A DNA stretch of 64,000 bases from the NCBI RefSeq assembly GCF_900106065.1, contig NZ_LT629796.1, forward strand, positions 1,648,001-1,712,000. The letters are read 5' to 3'. A program made the position numbers and the translations under genes. The DNA comes from Pseudomonas mandelii (GTDB lineage: Bacteria > Pseudomonadota > Gammaproteobacteria > Pseudomonadales > Pseudomonadaceae). The notes under the pieces are model-generated. The model did no database searches, was not told the DNA's origin, and was given only the letters and a program-made list of their open reading frames with translations. This document shows positions 1 through 9,058 of this stretch, piece by piece (positions within the stretch are counted from its first letter, which is position 1; every line of letters starts with the position of its first letter).

Positions 1-36
1 CTTCGCAGCCCAGAGGGAGCAAGCTCCCTCACCACA
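1..36. repeat. REP-type repeat, single copy at window edge
   Basis: A REP element with the palindromic core GGGAGCAAGCTCCC followed by TCACCACA. The same core recurs at 38960-39163 and 61419-61550. It lies just downstream of hldE; a partner copy could lie outside the window. Confidence 0.7.
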
Positions 37-51
37 GTGACCGCGTCGTCT

Positions 52-1473
52 TCAGTTATTGCGGATTTTTTCGACTATTGCGGTAGTCGAACTGTTTGCC
101 ACCAGCCCCAGTACTTTCACGGTTCCGCCGTAAGCGGTCACGATGTCCGCGCCGACCACCTGGTCGATCCCGTAATCCCCGCCCTTGACCAACACGTCCG
201 GCTTGACCTCGCGCAGCAGGTTTTCAGGGGTGCCTTCAGGGAAGCTGATCACCCAATCCACGGCGCCCAGACCGGCCAGCACGGCCATGCGACGGTCGAC
301 GCTATTGATCGGACGACCCGGCCCTTTCAGGCGGCTGACCGAGGCATCGTCGTTGACCGCAACGATCAGACGATCGCCTTGGGCGCGTGCCTGCTCGAGG
401 TAGGTCACGTGGCCGGCGTGCAGGATGTCGAAGCAGCCGTTGGTGAAAACAATCTTCTCTTTATGTGCTCGCGCATCGTCGACCGCCAGCAGCAACTGCT
501 CAAGGCCCAGCACACCGCGCTCGGAACCTTCTTCGCGCTGGATGGCACGACGCAGTTCCGGGGCACTGATCGCCGCCGTACCGAGCTTGCCGACGACGAT
601 GCCCGCCGCCAGATTGGCCAGGGCCACCGCGTGTGGCAGCTCTTCGCCCGCGGCAATCGCGGCCGCCAGCGTGGAAATCACCGTGTCGCCGGCACCGGTC
701 ACGTCGAACACTTCACGCGCACGAGCCGGCAGGTGCAGCGCCGGATGGTCCGGGCGCAACAAGGTCATGCCGTGCTCGCCACGGGTCACCAGCAACGCGC
801 CGAGGTCAAGGTCGTGCATCAACTGCGCGCCCTTGCTGACCAGCTCATGCTCATCGGCGCAACCGCCAACGATGGTTTCGAATTCGCTGAGGTTCGGCGT
901 GATCAAACTCGCGCCACGGTAGATCGAGAAGTCCTTGCCCTTGGGATCGGCCAACACCGGAATGCCACGGGCACGGGCGGCCTGGATCAGCACCTGATGG
1001 TTTTTCAGTGCGCCTTTGCCGTAGTCGGACAGCACCAGCACCTTGATGCCTTCGAGCAGTTCGTCGACCTGCTCGCCCAGCGCCAGGGCGTCGGTGGCGA
1101 AGGGTTCTTCGAAGTCGATACGCAGCAATTGCTGGTGACGGCTCATGACCCGCAGCTTGACGATGGTCGGCTGGTGCGCAATGCGCTGGAACAACGCCCG
1201 CACGCCAGCGCCCTTGAGGCTATTGGCCAGGCTGTCGGCAGCTTCATCGTCGCCGGTCACGCCAACCAGCGAGGCCGGTGCGCCGAGGGCGGCAATGTTC
1301 AACGCAACGTTGGCGGCACCGCCCGGGCGGTCCTCGATTTGCTCGACCTTGACTACCGGCACCGGCGCCTCAGGGGAAATCCGTGAGGTACCACCATGCC
1401 AGTAACGGTCGAGCATGACATCGCCGACCACCAAGACAGGGGCTTGATCGAATCGCGGCATGGACAACTTCAT
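52..1473 (-). CDS. hldE: Bifunctional heptose-7-phosphate kinase / heptose-1-phosphate adenylyltransferase
   Basis: HldE makes ADP-heptose for the LPS inner core. The N-terminal two thirds is a ribokinase/PfkB-type kinase, with PGGAANVA near residue 57 and DVTGAGDTV near residue 260 as sugar and ATP sites. The C-terminal third is a cytidylyltransferase-like domain with FTNGCFDILHAGH, containing the HxGH nucleotide-binding motif. The 473 residues match the usual full length. I chose the start at MKLSMPRF; an in-frame ATG six codons upstream would add an atypical tail. Its product feeds WaaC and WaaF encoded about 21 kb away, and it neighbours msbA as in P. aeruginosa. Confidence 0.96.
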   Translation of the reverse strand: MKLSMPRFDQAPVLVVGDVMLDRYWHGGTSRISPEAPVPVVKVEQIEDRPGGAANVALNIAALGAPASLVGVTGDDEAADSLANSLKGAGVRALFQRIAHQPTIVKLRVMSRHQQLLRIDFEEPFATDALALGEQVDELLEGIKVLVLSDYGKGALKNHQVLIQAARARGIPVLADPKGKDFSIYRGASLITPNLSEFETIVGGCADEHELVSKGAQLMHDLDLGALLVTRGEHGMTLLRPDHPALHLPARAREVFDVTGAGDTVISTLAAAIAAGEELPHAVALANLAAGIVVGKLGTAAISAPELRRAIQREEGSERGVLGLEQLLLAVDDARAHKEKIVFTNGCFDILHAGHVTYLEQARAQGDRLIVAVNDDASVSRLKGPGRPINSVDRRMAVLAGLGAVDWVISFPEGTPENLLREVKPDVLVKGGDYGIDQVVGADIVTAYGGTVKVLGLVANSSTTAIVEKIRNN

Positions 1474-1575
1474 GGAGCAACCCACATACAAAATGAACAG
1501 GGGCGCGATATTACCACAGGGTTGGCGCAGGCTTGCGCGACGGCTGCAACGGGATGATTCGACAGGTAAATCTGA

Positions 1576-2163
1576 TCAATTATTGAGCAAAAATGCCGTC
1601 AGTCGAAGGCAAGCGTCTGCCAGGCCCAGTGCCTCGGTATCGATCTCGCACTCGGCCGACAGCGGCGCCTCGTACGGGCTGTCGATGCCGGTGAAGTCCT
1701 TGATGCGCCCTTCCCGTGCAGCCTGATACAAACCTTTCGGGTCGCGTTGCGCGCACACCGCGAACGGCGTGCTGACATACACCTCGATGAAATCGCCTTT
1801 GGCGAATAAACGACGTGCGGCCTCACGCTCGGCGCGAAAGGGCGAGATCGCCGCAACGATCACAATCAGGCCGGCATCGACCATCAGCCGCGCCACCTCG
1901 GCCATGCGCCGGATGTTTTCCCGGCGACAATCCGCTCCCATCCCCAGATCACGGCACAAACCAGCGCGCAAGTTATCGCCATCGAGTAGAAACGTGTGCA
2001 GCTCGAACTGATTGAGCCGCAGCTCAAGGGCGTTGGCCAGGGTCGACTTGCCCGCCCCCGACAACCCCGTCAGCCAGAGGCAGCGCGGTCGCTGGGACTT
2101 GATCGAGGCCCGGGCTTCATTCGACAGCGACAAATTGTAAGGTCTGATGGCGCAAGCGGGCAT
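1576..2163 (-). CDS. cysC: Stand-alone adenylylsulfate (APS) kinase, CysC type
   Basis: CysC phosphorylates APS to PAPS, the sulfate donor. The 195 residues carry the P-loop GLSGAGKST (33-41), DGDNLR (61-66), SPFRAEREAAR (about 107-117) and FTGIDSPYEAP (about 157-167), all diagnostic of APS kinases. No sulfurylase domain is fused, unlike the CysNC fusion common in Pseudomonas. I start at the ATG at 2163 because GAGGTG sits about 7 bases upstream; an in-frame ATG at 2181 overlaps the preceding gene's stop as ATGAATGA. Either way it is coupled to the sulfotransferase upstream, implying PAPS made for that enzyme rather than only for cysteine synthesis (inference). Confidence 0.9.
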   Translation of the reverse strand: MPACAIRPYNLSLSNEARASIKSQRPRCLWLTGLSGAGKSTLANALELRLNQFELHTFLLDGDNLRAGLCRDLGMGADCRRENIRRMAEVARLMVDAGLIVIVAAISPFRAEREAARRLFAKGDFIEVYVSTPFAVCAQRDPKGLYQAAREGRIKDFTGIDSPYEAPLSAECEIDTEALGLADACLRLTAFLLNN

Positions 2164-2173
2164 GGATAGCACC

Positions 2174-2878
2174 TCATTCATAACCAAGCAGCTCGTAATC
2201 ACGCTGGTACGCCCGCCGTACCAGCCGACGGGTCCGAACCGAGCAGAAGTCACGGGCCGGCATCGACTGCCGCTGCCGGGAACTGTTGACGTGCGGCAGC
2301 AACGCCGAATGTCCCAATTGCTCGCAGACCAGCTGGAAGTCCCGCTCCAGATGCTCCTGGTAACCCATGAAGTCCAACGCAAGATGCCCCAGGGAGTCGG
2401 TGAGAAAATCCGTCTGCGCGGCGAAATGCAGCTGCTGGCGGATCGTTTCAGGGTGCAGCCAGCGACCGACAAAGTCGTCGAAGTCGCGGTAATGGCTGAC
2501 CAGTTTCTGCGCCGCGTGATCGCGCGGTCCCAACGCGTTGCCTCGCAAAAACGCGTAGGCGGAATAGGCCCTCTCCAACGGGTCGCGAACGAAAGCGAAT
2601 TTGAAACAGGCGGCGAACTGCTCGGGAAACTGTTGTTCGTACCAGTACAGCGGCAAGTGACCCGGGCTCCAGTTATCGAACAGCGCCGCGCAGACGCTGC
2701 TTCCGGCGCACTTGGGGACATGAATGAACAGACAGGAGCGCTGTTCGAAGGCCTTGGGAAAATGCAGGTTGGCCGACATTGACTTGTTCACCACCTGACG
2801 GTCGACCACCGACAGGCGCCCCAGCAGGAAAGCCCGTTGCGGCTTGGGCAGGAGTTTCCAGAGATAACGTTGCAACAT
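2174..2878 (-). CDS. Sulfotransferase family 2 protein (PAPS-dependent, predicted)
   Basis: The 234-residue protein carries the two PAPS-binding signatures of the Sulfotransfer_2 family: FIHVPKCAGSSV (51-62), the 5'-phosphosulfate loop, and FVRDPLERAYSAY (about 96-108), the 3'-phosphate site. There is no signal peptide, so it should act in the cytoplasm, probably on a nucleotide- or lipid-linked glycan. It is first in a two-gene unit with an APS kinase and lies between hldE and msbA, making an LPS or other surface glycan the likely acceptor (inference). An alternative acceptor such as a small molecule cannot be excluded. Confidence 0.85.
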   Translation of the reverse strand: MLQRYLWKLLPKPQRAFLLGRLSVVDRQVVNKSMSANLHFPKAFEQRSCLFIHVPKCAGSSVCAALFDNWSPGHLPLYWYEQQFPEQFAACFKFAFVRDPLERAYSAYAFLRGNALGPRDHAAQKLVSHYRDFDDFVGRWLHPETIRQQLHFAAQTDFLTDSLGHLALDFMGYQEHLERDFQLVCEQLGHSALLPHVNSSRQRQSMPARDFCSVRTRRLVRRAYQRDYELLGYE

Positions 2879-3002
2879 GAAAGCACCCGCGCGAAAGGGA
2901 TGGCCCTCTCGATTGAAGTCAAGGTTCGTTCAGGAACATTAACAAGCGCGAAGCGTAGTTTTATTCAGGTTTGGTCAAGGAAGGTAAAGGTCTTGATACA
3001 AA

Positions 3003-3029
3003 TCACCGGGCGCATTGCATGCCCGGTGA
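3003..3029 (-). terminator. Hairpin after msbA
   Basis: Perfect 9-bp arms TCACCGGGC / GCCCGGTGA around a 9-base loop, a few bases past the msbA stop. On the minus strand it is followed by ATTTGTAT, only a weak T-rich tract. Confidence 0.6.
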
Positions 3030-3036
3030 ACAAGGG

Positions 3037-4839
3037 TCAGGCGATGTCTTCCGCCGGGGCGTCGAGGCCCATGGCATTCAGTCGGGCGTAGTAGCCATTG
3101 TGCGCCAGGAGTTCGGCATGGGTGCCGCGCTCGACGATCCGGCCCTGGTCCATGACCAGAATCAGGTCCGCCTTCTCGATGGTCGACAAGCGGTGAGCGA
3201 TCACCAGTGTGGTCCGGCCTTTCATGACCTGGTCCAGTGCCGCCTGAATATGCCGCTCGGACTCGGTATCGAGGGCCGAAGTGGCTTCGTCGAGAATCAG
3301 CAACGGAGCGTTCTTCAACAACGCACGGGCAATCGCCAGGCGCTGGCGCTGACCGCCGGACAGCAACACGCCGTTCTCGCCGACCTGAGTGTCCAGGCCT
3401 TCGGGCAACTGCGCGATAAAGTCCATCGCATAGGCGTCTCTTGCCGCTTTTTCGATGTCTTCACGGGGCGCCCCCGCCAGATCGCCATAGGCAATGTTGT
3501 TGGCCACGGTGTCGCTGAACAGGGTCACGTGCTGGGTCACCTGGGCGATGTGCTTGCGCAGGTTCAGCAATTTGTACTGCTCCACTTCAACGCCATCGAT
3601 CAGGATCTCGCCTTTGTCGTGGTGATAGAAACGCGGAATCAGGTTGGCCAGGGTCGACTTGCCGCTGCCCGAACGCCCGACCAGTGCCACCATTTGCCCC
3701 GGCTCGACCGAGAAACTGATGTCGTCGAGTACCTGGCGATCGGTGTCCGGGTAAGTGAAGCTCAAGTGGCGCACGTCCAGACGACCGCTGACGGCATCAC
3801 GCTCGACCGTGCCGGTATCGATTTCCGGCGCGACGTCCAGCTGCTCGAAGATGCTCTCGGCACCGGCCACACCTTTCTGGATGGTCGAGCTGACTTCGGA
3901 CAATTGACGGATCGGCTTGGGAAGCAGGCCGGCCAGGGTGATGTAGGCGACCATGTCACCGGCCGACGCATCGCCGCGCAGGTACAGCACCAGGAACATC
4001 AGCACCGCCATGGCGCTGTAGATCACCAGTTGCAGCAACGGCGTATAGATGGCGCCGGTACGGGTCATGCGCAGTTGTTTGTCAGTATTGCCCTGGCTGG
4101 CCTCGTAAAAGCGCTTTTCTTCGTAGACTTCGCCGCCGAAGCTGCGCACCACGCGATAGCCCTGGATGGTTTCCGAAGCCACATGCGTCACGTCGCCCAT
4201 GGCCAACTGGATTTTCTTGCTTTGCTTGCGGAATTTCTTGCTCGCGGTGCGCACCATCACCGCGATCAACGGCAGGATCGCAACCATCACCAGCGTCAGC
4301 TTCCAGTTCATGAACAGCAGCGAGGCGAACAGGAAGATGACCGTCATGCCTTCTCGGATTACGACCTTGATCGCATCTGTTGCCGCCCCGGTGACCATCG
4401 TCACGTTGAAGGTGATACGTGAAATCAGATGACCCGAGTTATGCTTGTCGAAATACCGATTGGGCAAAACCAGCAGGTTATTAAACAACTGCACACGTAA
4501 ATCATGGACCAGCCCGAGGGAAACCTTGGCCAGAAAGTAGTTGCCCAGATAAGATCCCAGCCCCTGCCATGCGGCGATCAAGATGATCAGCAACGGCACC
4601 GCCTGCAGCAGTTGCAGGTCTCGCAGGTAAGGCACGGTTGGAAACAGCACTGCCTCGGGGTTGGACAGGCCGTCGACGAAGTACTTGAGGATGTAGCCGA
4701 GCATTGGCTGCGTCGAAGCGAAAATCAGAAAACCGACGATGCTGATCAGAAACAGGCTGATATACGGCCGGACATAGCCGAGCAGGCGGAAGTAGATTTT
4801 CAAGCTCGAAGGGCTTGCGGAGAGACTGGAGTCGGTCAT
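3037..4839 (-). CDS. msbA: Lipid A export ATP-binding/permease protein MsbA
   Basis: MsbA is a half-size ABC exporter that flips lipid A-core across the inner membrane; it works as a homodimer. The N-terminal about 330 residues hold six predicted membrane segments. The nucleotide-binding domain has Walker A GRSGSGKST, the signature LSGGQRQRLAIARAL, Walker B LLILDEATSALD and the switch His in IAHRLSTI. At 600 residues it is full length. It lies between hldE/sulfation genes and the O-antigen ligase, consistent with LPS export. Confidence 0.96.
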   Translation of the reverse strand: MTDSSLSASPSSLKIYFRLLGYVRPYISLFLISIVGFLIFASTQPMLGYILKYFVDGLSNPEAVLFPTVPYLRDLQLLQAVPLLIILIAAWQGLGSYLGNYFLAKVSLGLVHDLRVQLFNNLLVLPNRYFDKHNSGHLISRITFNVTMVTGAATDAIKVVIREGMTVIFLFASLLFMNWKLTLVMVAILPLIAVMVRTASKKFRKQSKKIQLAMGDVTHVASETIQGYRVVRSFGGEVYEEKRFYEASQGNTDKQLRMTRTGAIYTPLLQLVIYSAMAVLMFLVLYLRGDASAGDMVAYITLAGLLPKPIRQLSEVSSTIQKGVAGAESIFEQLDVAPEIDTGTVERDAVSGRLDVRHLSFTYPDTDRQVLDDISFSVEPGQMVALVGRSGSGKSTLANLIPRFYHHDKGEILIDGVEVEQYKLLNLRKHIAQVTQHVTLFSDTVANNIAYGDLAGAPREDIEKAARDAYAMDFIAQLPEGLDTQVGENGVLLSGGQRQRLAIARALLKNAPLLILDEATSALDTESERHIQAALDQVMKGRTTLVIAHRLSTIEKADLILVMDQGRIVERGTHAELLAHNGYYARLNAMGLDAPAEDIA

Positions 4840-4995
4840 ATCACGCGAATGTCGATAAAAAGGACGCTGACTTTAGCACAGCTTCCTCAGGGTTCTGGCA
4901 ATCGCATAAAGGCTGTTATTGTTACGCGTCAGATTAAGCATCAAATAGCCATCGCTCCAAAATGGCCGATCAACTTCAGGATTGAATCTCTCAGC

Positions 4996-6855
4996 ATGCA
5001 ACTCAGCGGTTTCAATAGCGTATCCAATCGAGTCTTCGATTTCATTTGCCTCTGGATTCTTCCGGTCGGCTACTTTTTGCTTTTGTGCGCGCTGTTTTTC
5101 CTGCCGGGACGAAGTCTGCATCACAAGCTTTTTTATGGCCTGTTCAGCATTCCAGCGCTGATTGCCCTTTGCTTGCGGCCCCGTGAATTCAAGGAATTGC
5201 TGCGCGAACCGATCTTCGTCGCAGTGCTGGTGTTCGCAGCCTGGGCGCTGGTGAGTTTGTGCTGGGGCCCTGAAAACAAAAGCATCGGTCAGTTCAAGCC
5301 GCCACTGCATACATTGTTGTTGTTTGCAGGCTGTTACTTGCTGGTGCGTTATCGCAGTGAAATCGTTCAGCCGCTGTTGTTCAGCGCCTCGATGGTCGCC
5401 CTGATCGGCACGGCTTACTACTTATGCCTCTTTGCTCGAGTCTACGAGCCCGGGCTGCGGCTGATAGGTGGCGGCGCGTTCGACAATCCTTTGCTCAGTT
5501 CTCACATCTTCGGCTTTTTTTGCGCGTACTGGCTGAGTTTGAGCATGACCTGCAAGTGCCGGAAAGTGCTCTGGCTGAGCATCCCGGCGATGGTCATCAT
5601 GTTCGCTGCGGTGCTTGAAACGGGGTCAAGAACGCCTCTGGTTGCACTGACGTTGGCGTCACTGTGGCTGAGTTTCATTTGTTGGGGTCGCAGGTCCGTG
5701 GTCTTGCTCGGCGCGCTGCTCATCAGTGGGGCAACGGTGACCGTACTGTTCTCGCAGATGATCATCGAACGCGGCGACTCCTATCGCTTTGAAATCTGGC
5801 AGTTGGCCCTGAACAAAATTGCTGATCACCCGTGGATCGGGCATGGCTATAACGCGGACCTGGCCATCGACCCTGGGGTTGGTACGAATTTTCAGGAGCC
5901 TCACAGCTTTGTATTGGGCGTGCTCTATTACGTCGGCATTCTCGGCCTTCTGCCGTGGTTGTTCTTTCAAGCCTGGGGTTTGCTGAGCAGCTGGCGCCAT
6001 CGCGTGCAACCGCTGTTCATCATTGCATCCACCTGGCTGGTATTCGGCATCGGCGCGGGTTTGACCGAAGGTGGCGGGATCATTTCCCGACCGAAGGAAC
6101 ACTGGTTCCTGCTGTGGATTCCGTTGGCGCTGATCGCTGCGCTGAGCATTAACCAGCGCGCCAAACGTTTATTGGCGATGCCGGTCAAGTCACTGAAATC
6201 GACCGTCATGCATACGATGACTGCCAATGCGCAGGTGATTGAAGAAGATGGTCTGGGCCCCAAAGTGCTGCGTCTGGTCGATGGCAGCTTCCTCAAGCTG
6301 TTCCGGCGCCGCCGCTGGTACACCTCGGGTAACTTCAACCCCTATTCCGAACGCTTTGCGGTCAACAGTGAGCAATTGCGCAACCTCGGCATTCCCACCC
6401 CGCAAATCCTTGACCTGTATCGGCTCGACGATGGCAGCAGCGCCGTGCACTACTCGCCACTGCCGGGCAATACGTTGCGTCAGGTGCTGCAAGGCATTAC
6501 CGCACCGGCGGTACGCCAGGCGCTGGTGGAGCGGTTCGGCAAGTTCATGGCGCAACTGCATGAACAGGGCGTCTATTTCCGCTCGCTGCATCTGGGTAAC
6601 GTGCTGGTGTTGGAAGATGGCGAGTTCGGCCTGATCGATGTCGCCGACATGCGCATCTATCCTTCGTCGCTGAGCCTGTCCCTGCGTCAGCGTAATCTGC
6701 GCCATATGCAGCGCTACACGGTGGATAAGCGCTGGTTGTTCGAAGACCATTTCGAAGCACTGCTCCAGGGATACGCCATGATGGCGTCGAAATCCGCTGT
6801 CGATAACCTGCACAGGCAAGTGCTGGCCGGGAGTTCCCCGGCTCGGACTCATTGA
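4996..6855 (+). CDS. O-antigen ligase (Wzy_C family) fused to a C-terminal kinase-like domain
   Basis: One uninterrupted frame encodes 619 residues in two parts. Residues 1-about 390 are a polytopic membrane protein with about ten hydrophobic segments and ligase-like features (GSRTPLVALTLA, a loop with HPWIGHGYN, then EPHSFVLGVLYYVG), matching WaaL/Wzy_C. From a methionine at 395 the rest resembles the Pseudomonas toluene-tolerance / LPS-kinase family: LRLVDGSFLKLFRRRRWY, SLHLGN (530-535), GLIDVADMR. In P. aeruginosa PAO1 the corresponding functions are, as I recall, two separate genes (PA4999, PA4998). The usual HxD aspartate of the catalytic loop is Ser530 here. The start at 4996 fits the first hydrophobic helix but has only a distant AGGA; the gene diverges from msbA. 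Confidence 0.85.
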   Translation: MQLSGFNSVSNRVFDFICLWILPVGYFLLLCALFFLPGRSLHHKLFYGLFSIPALIALCLRPREFKELLREPIFVAVLVFAAWALVSLCWGPENKSIGQFKPPLHTLLLFAGCYLLVRYRSEIVQPLLFSASMVALIGTAYYLCLFARVYEPGLRLIGGGAFDNPLLSSHIFGFFCAYWLSLSMTCKCRKVLWLSIPAMVIMFAAVLETGSRTPLVALTLASLWLSFICWGRRSVVLLGALLISGATVTVLFSQMIIERGDSYRFEIWQLALNKIADHPWIGHGYNADLAIDPGVGTNFQEPHSFVLGVLYYVGILGLLPWLFFQAWGLLSSWRHRVQPLFIIASTWLVFGIGAGLTEGGGIISRPKEHWFLLWIPLALIAALSINQRAKRLLAMPVKSLKSTVMHTMTANAQVIEEDGLGPKVLRLVDGSFLKLFRRRRWYTSGNFNPYSERFAVNSEQLRNLGIPTPQILDLYRLDDGSSAVHYSPLPGNTLRQVLQGITAPAVRQALVERFGKFMAQLHEQGVYFRSLHLGNVLVLEDGEFGLIDVADMRIYPSSLSLSLRQRNLRHMQRYTVDKRWLFEDHFEALLQGYAMMASKSAVDNLHRQVLAGSSPARTH

Positions 6856-8072
6856 TGACTGAAACCAATCCGTTCATTGCGCTGGCAGCCTACCTGCTGG
6901 CCATCGTGACCGCCGCCCTGTTGTTGCGCGCCGTTCCGAAAATCACCCGTCACCTGGAGCATTCCGGCGAAAGCCGCTATGCCAGCATTGACGGACTACG
7001 CGGCTATCTGGCGTTTGGTGTGTTCGTGCACCATTCGGTCATCACCTGGATCTTCCTGCGCACCGGCGTTATCGAATTTCCGCCAAGCAACTTCTACTCG
7101 CAGCTGGGCCAGGGAAGCGTCGCGCTGTTTTTCATGATCACCGGTTTTCTGTTCTGGAACCGATTGCTCACTCAGGGACGTCAACACGACTGGCTGGCCT
7201 TCGCAGTCTCTCGGGTGTTTCGCCTCTACCCGTTGTACCTGCCGTTGATGCTGATTGTATTTGTCACGGTGTTCTATTTGCAGGACTGGGAACTCAAGGA
7301 CCCCGGCATCCGACTGGCCGGGCAGATACTGGCCTGGCTGACGTTCGACCGGCCGGACGTCAACCAGTACCACCAAACCGGCATGCTGATCTCCAACGTC
7401 ACCTGGACCCTGGGCTACGAGGTGTTTTTCTATCTGGCGCTGCCATTGGCCGGCATGGTCTTCATTTATCGCGGCAGCTGGCTGCAAGTGGTGCTGTGCC
7501 TGATCGGCATTTACGCTCTGTACCAATTGGTCGGGTGGGAGCACTCACTGAAGAAGCACTTTCTGGCGAGTTTCCTGGGCGGCATTGGTGCGGCGTACTG
7601 GATACGCCGCCCACACTTGATGGCCTGGGGTCAGACGCGACAGGCGGGGATTATCGCGTTGCTGGCGCTGGCGATTGCCTTTACGGCATTCAACCGCGCG
7701 TTCAACCTGCTGCCACTGCTGCTGCTTTCCCTGTTTTTTGTCATCGTGGCCTCTGGAAACACCCTGTTCGGCGCTCTCAAGCCGCGCAGCATCCGCTGGC
7801 TCGGGGAAATCAGCTACAGCACCTATTTGCTGCACGGGTTCGTGCTTTGGGTGATGGTGCAACGCCTGCCGCTCGTGATGGACCTGGACGCTCGTGACAC
7901 CTGGACCTATCTGTCGCTGCTGGCCGTATGCACGTGCCTGCTGATTGTCATCAGTAGCCTGACGTTCTTGTACATAGAAAAGCCAGGCATGTCGGCCGGC
8001 CGCAAACTCTTGCAGTGGCTGCGCCAAGGCAAAAAGGCCGAAAAGAGCCTGACGGAGAAGGTCGCTCGCTGA
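6855..8072 (+). CDS. Acyltransferase family 3 membrane protein
   Basis: This 405-residue protein has about ten membrane segments and the N-terminal pattern YASIDGLRGYLAFGVFVHH, in which the His pair is the expected catalytic site of the acyltransferase_3 family (OafA/NodX-like). Members transfer acetyl or other acyl groups to surface sugars. The ATG at 6855 overlaps the stop of the ligase-kinase gene as TGATG, so translation is coupled; a TTG one codon earlier is less likely. Its position suggests acylation of O-antigen or core before or after ligation (inference). It converges on the GT2 gene. Confidence 0.88.
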   Translation: MTETNPFIALAAYLLAIVTAALLLRAVPKITRHLEHSGESRYASIDGLRGYLAFGVFVHHSVITWIFLRTGVIEFPPSNFYSQLGQGSVALFFMITGFLFWNRLLTQGRQHDWLAFAVSRVFRLYPLYLPLMLIVFVTVFYLQDWELKDPGIRLAGQILAWLTFDRPDVNQYHQTGMLISNVTWTLGYEVFFYLALPLAGMVFIYRGSWLQVVLCLIGIYALYQLVGWEHSLKKHFLASFLGGIGAAYWIRRPHLMAWGQTRQAGIIALLALAIAFTAFNRAFNLLPLLLLSLFFVIVASGNTLFGALKPRSIRWLGEISYSTYLLHGFVLWVMVQRLPLVMDLDARDTWTYLSLLAVCTCLLIVISSLTFLYIEKPGMSAGRKLLQWLRQGKKAEKSLTEKVAR

Positions 8073-8114
8073 AGCGAACAGCCCCCTTTCCAAAGTTGAT
8101 AACGCATCCTCCGT

Positions 8115-8153
8115 AGCAGCTGGCAAAACCGGACGCAGGTTTCGCCAGCTGCT
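8115..8153. terminator. Strong hairpin between convergent genes
   Basis: Arms AGCAGCTGGC and GCCAGCTGCT pair perfectly, and inner AAACC/GGTTT extends the stem to about 16 bp with one mismatch around a 7-base loop. It sits between the acyltransferase stop and the GT2 stop, so it could end both transcripts. There is no clear T tract. Confidence 0.55.
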
Positions 8154-8173
8154 GCACAGATCGCGATACGACC

Positions 8174-9058
8174 TTAGTCTTTTTCCAGCGGCGAGAAATA
8201 CAGCCGCCCCAGACCGCGCCAGGTCTTCTTGTTCCAGGCCCTGAACGGGATCTGCGCCAGCAGCTCGCGGGCGAGCTTGCGGTCACGGTTGGCGGTCTTG
8301 AGGAACATAGAACTGAGGAACTTGTAACGCACCTCGTCGTACAGCGGATGATCGCTGAACAGCGCGTAGGAGCGCAGGATGTTGTCGACCATGAAGCGGT
8401 GGTTCTTGTAGGAGTTGGTGGCGTGCTTGCGATAGCGCGCCATCAGCACATTCAGGCCATCGATAAAGTAACCGGCACGGGTCACCTTCAGCTCGATCAG
8501 CAAGTCTTCCAGTCGGATGTTCGGATCGAACCCACCCACCTTGTCCAGCGCTTCCCGGCGGATCATCAGGGTTGGCGCGGGCGGATAGGGTTTGCGCTCC
8601 AGGAACATGTCATCGAAATCCAGACGACGGAACGGCACATCACGGCGCTGACGCTTCTCGGGATACAGATTGCCGTCGGCGTCGATCAGCTCGATGTTGC
8701 CGGCGCAGATACCGACCTCGGGCTTGCCATCCATGTACGCCACCTGAGTCGCGATGCGCTCCGGCAGCATGATGTCGTCGGAACCGAATGGCACGATCAG
8801 GCTGCCCTTTGAACGGGCAATGGCGCCATTGAGCGTGTTGGTCAGCCCCTGGTTCTGCTGAACCTGGAAATCGAAACCGTACTGCGCCTGCAACACCTTG
8901 ATCCGCTCGACGCTGTCATCCTTGGAGCCGTCGTCGACCACCAGCAGCTCGATGTTCTTATAGGTCTGGTTGAGGACGCTGAGAATGCTTTCCTCGATGT
9001 AGCGAGCGTGGTTGTACGACGCGATGATGACGGTTACGAGAGGTTGCGCGTCGCTCAT
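8174..9058 (-). CDS. Glycosyltransferase family 2, WapR-like
   Basis: A 294-residue GT-A enzyme. It begins with VTVIIASYNHARYIEESI, the GT2 nucleotide-sugar fold, then LLVVDDGSKDDS and the metal-binding region IVPFGSDDIML. No membrane segment is seen. Position and family match PA5000 (wapR, a core rhamnosyltransferase) in the same gene order in P. aeruginosa; the donor sugar cannot be read from the sequence. It is the last gene of the minus-strand cascade and overlaps the GT4 gene before it by ATGA. Confidence 0.88.
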   Translation of the reverse strand: MSDAQPLVTVIIASYNHARYIEESILSVLNQTYKNIELLVVDDGSKDDSVERIKVLQAQYGFDFQVQQNQGLTNTLNGAIARSKGSLIVPFGSDDIMLPERIATQVAYMDGKPEVGICAGNIELIDADGNLYPEKRQRRDVPFRRLDFDDMFLERKPYPPAPTLMIRREALDKVGGFDPNIRLEDLLIELKVTRAGYFIDGLNVLMARYRKHATNSYKNHRFMVDNILRSYALFSDHPLYDEVRYKFLSSMFLKTANRDRKLARELLAQIPFRAWNKKTWRGLGRLYFSPLEKD

